Source of the DNA: Bacteroidota bacterium | GTDB taxonomy: Bacteria > Bacteroidota > Bacteroidia > NS11-12g > UBA9320 | DNA: 6,533 nt | Direction of reading: 5' to 3' | Assembly (NCBI GenBank): GCA_947499775.1 | Contig: CANMPY010000110.1 | Coordinates: forward strand, 1-6,533 | Part shown: in pieces, positions 5,829-6,533 of the stretch | Layout: each line of letters starts with the position of its first letter | How positions within the stretch are numbered: the first letter of the stretch is position 1 | The notes under the pieces: generated by a model | The model's input: the letters and a program-made list of their open reading frames with translations, nothing else | Database searches by the model: none | What the model was told of the DNA's origin: nothing | Translations under genes and position numbers: made by a program

Positions 5829-5836
5829 CAAAAATA
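5829..5836 (-). promoter_or_regulatory. Candidate -7 element for aspartate kinase
   Basis: The minus strand reads TATTTTTG, an exact TAnnTTTG match, 63 nt upstream of the aspartate kinase ATG. No TTG is found 19-21 nt further upstream (only CTTA), so half of the promoter is missing or weak. If used, transcription would begin near 5823 and the leader of about 57 nt would carry the hairpin at 5801-5818. Confidence 0.4.
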
Positions 5837-5951
5837 AGATTAAAGAAGGAAAAATAAGGCCGTTAGGTTTAATGCTATTATCGGTGTTCTATACCTAAAT
5901 AAATTAAAAAGGGGTCTTACAGTTTTAATCGAACTATTTCCCAAACTACAG

Positions 5952-5970
5952 AAATAAGAATCCCTTATTT
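5952..5970 (-). terminator. Possible AT-rich terminator hairpin after the PD40 gene
   Basis: AAATAAG and CTTATTT pair perfectly (7 bp) around a 5-nt loop, 8 nt after the stop codon of the PD40 gene. Position suits a terminator. The stem is AT-rich and the bases following it on the minus strand (CTGTAG) are not a T-run, so strength is doubtful. The remaining 5837-5951 stretch holds nothing else I can name. Confidence 0.3.
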
Positions 5971-5978
5971 ATTAAAAA

Positions 5979-6533
5979 TTAGTCTTTCCAATTTACAATA
6001 AATAGATTGGTATCTCGGGTTCCTCCATTACTGCGGTTTGAACTAAAAATTAATTTTTTACCATTTGGCGAAAACATGGGAAATGCATCAAAACCACCAT
6101 CACGGCTTAGCTTTACCAATCCTGATCCATCCAAATTAATCATGTATAAATTAAAAGGAAAACCTCTTTTATATTCATGATTCGATGCAAAAATAATGCG
6201 CTTACCACTGTGATCGAAGTTTGGTGCCCAATTGGCATTCCCTAAACTTGTGATCTGTTTGGCATCACTTCCATCGGCATTAGCCACAAATACTTCCATT
6301 TTGGTAGGTGCCACTAATCCTCTTGCCAATAAATCTTTATACTCCTTTACATCTTCATCCAACGTTGGTCTAGAAGCTCGCCAAACAATCTTTGTACCAT
6401 CAGGGCTAAACCAAGCTCCGCCATCATAACCCAAATCACTTGTAATTTGCTTCACATTACTCCCGTCCATATCCATCAAATACAGATCTATATCACCATT
6501 GCGCGTGCTGGTAAATATTATTTTATCCCCTTT
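5979..6533 (-). CDS. PD40/TolB-like beta-propeller protein, 5'-truncated by window edge
   Basis: The reading frame is open to the window edge, so only the C-terminal 184 residues are visible and the start is outside. At least three WD40-like PD40 units can be read: KGDKIIFTSTRNGDIDLYLM (1-20) with DMDGSNVKQIT (21-31), FSPDGTKIVWRASRP (42-56) with NADGSDAKQIT (85-95), and HSGKRIIFASN (109-119) with NLDGSGLVKLS (133-143), then FSPNGKKLIFSSNR (154-167). This is the TolB-type propeller pattern, usually in periplasmic or exported proteins. A helical insert (about residues 56-78, DEDVKEYKDLLARGLV) separates two blades. The missing N-terminus could hold a signal peptide alone or a further domain such as a peptidase or amidohydrolase, so the activity is unknown. 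Its stop is 212 nt from the aspartate kinase start, so the two are probably separate transcripts. Confidence 0.88.
   Translation of the reverse strand, partial: KGDKIIFTSTRNGDIDLYLMDMDGSNVKQITSDLGYDGGAWFSPDGTKIVWRASRPTLDEDVKEYKDLLARGLVAPTKMEVFVANADGSDAKQITSLGNANWAPNFDHSGKRIIFASNHEYKRGFPFNLYMINLDGSGLVKLSRDGGFDAFPMFSPNGKKLIFSSNRSNGGTRDTNLFIVNWKD

Noticed and set aside
5767..5836. Lysine riboswitch (L-box) upstream of aspartate kinase
   Set aside because: The leader is only about 57-70 nt, far shorter than the roughly 170-nt L-box, and lacks its multi-helix junction and conserved core.

Overview
The window looks like ordinary chromosomal DNA from a Bacteroidota member (Flavobacteriia/Sphingobacteriia/Chitinophagia-like; I cannot place it lower). 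It is AT-rich. None of the start codons has a convincing Shine-Dalgarno sequence, and several have A/T-rich leaders instead. The promoters that can be read follow the Bacteroidota -33 TTTG / -7 TAnnTTTG pattern. The proteins match Bacteroidota versions of their families, and a Kdo-8-phosphate phosphatase implies a Gram-negative envelope.

Layout. (1) 1-150: a complete minus-strand tRNA-Glu(UUC) unit with promoter, gene and intrinsic terminator. (2) 326-1916, plus strand: glyceraldehyde-3-phosphate dehydrogenase followed after 40 nt by a YqgE/AlgH-family protein, probably co-transcribed. (3) 1917-2085: a convergent intergenic region with eight degenerate hexamers (CAACCT/TAACCT/TATCCT). They lie inside a 109-nt stretch with no G on the plus strand. 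(4) 2086-3198, minus strand: a tight cluster of ISC-type [2Fe-2S] ferredoxin, IscX-like protein and KdsC-like HAD phosphatase. (5) 3335-4468, plus strand: an exported protein with an unrecognised N-terminal domain and seven MORN repeats, transcribed divergently from the ferredoxin. (6) 4498-5766, minus strand: a monofunctional aspartate kinase, whose leader carries a perfect 7-bp hairpin. (7) 5979 to the right edge, minus strand: the C-terminal 184 residues of a PD40/TolB-like beta-propeller protein, cut off at its 5' end by the window.

The genes serve core metabolism (glycolysis, Asp-family amino acids), Fe-S protein maturation and the envelope (Kdo for LPS, exported repeat proteins). I see no mobile element, CRISPR array, phage gene or recognisable defence system, and no strong evidence of a wholly new system. 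The points most worth a second look are the hexamer/G-free strip, ferredoxin-iscX linked to a Kdo phosphatase without the other isc genes, the unrecognised domain fused to MORN repeats, and the aspartate kinase leader hairpin.
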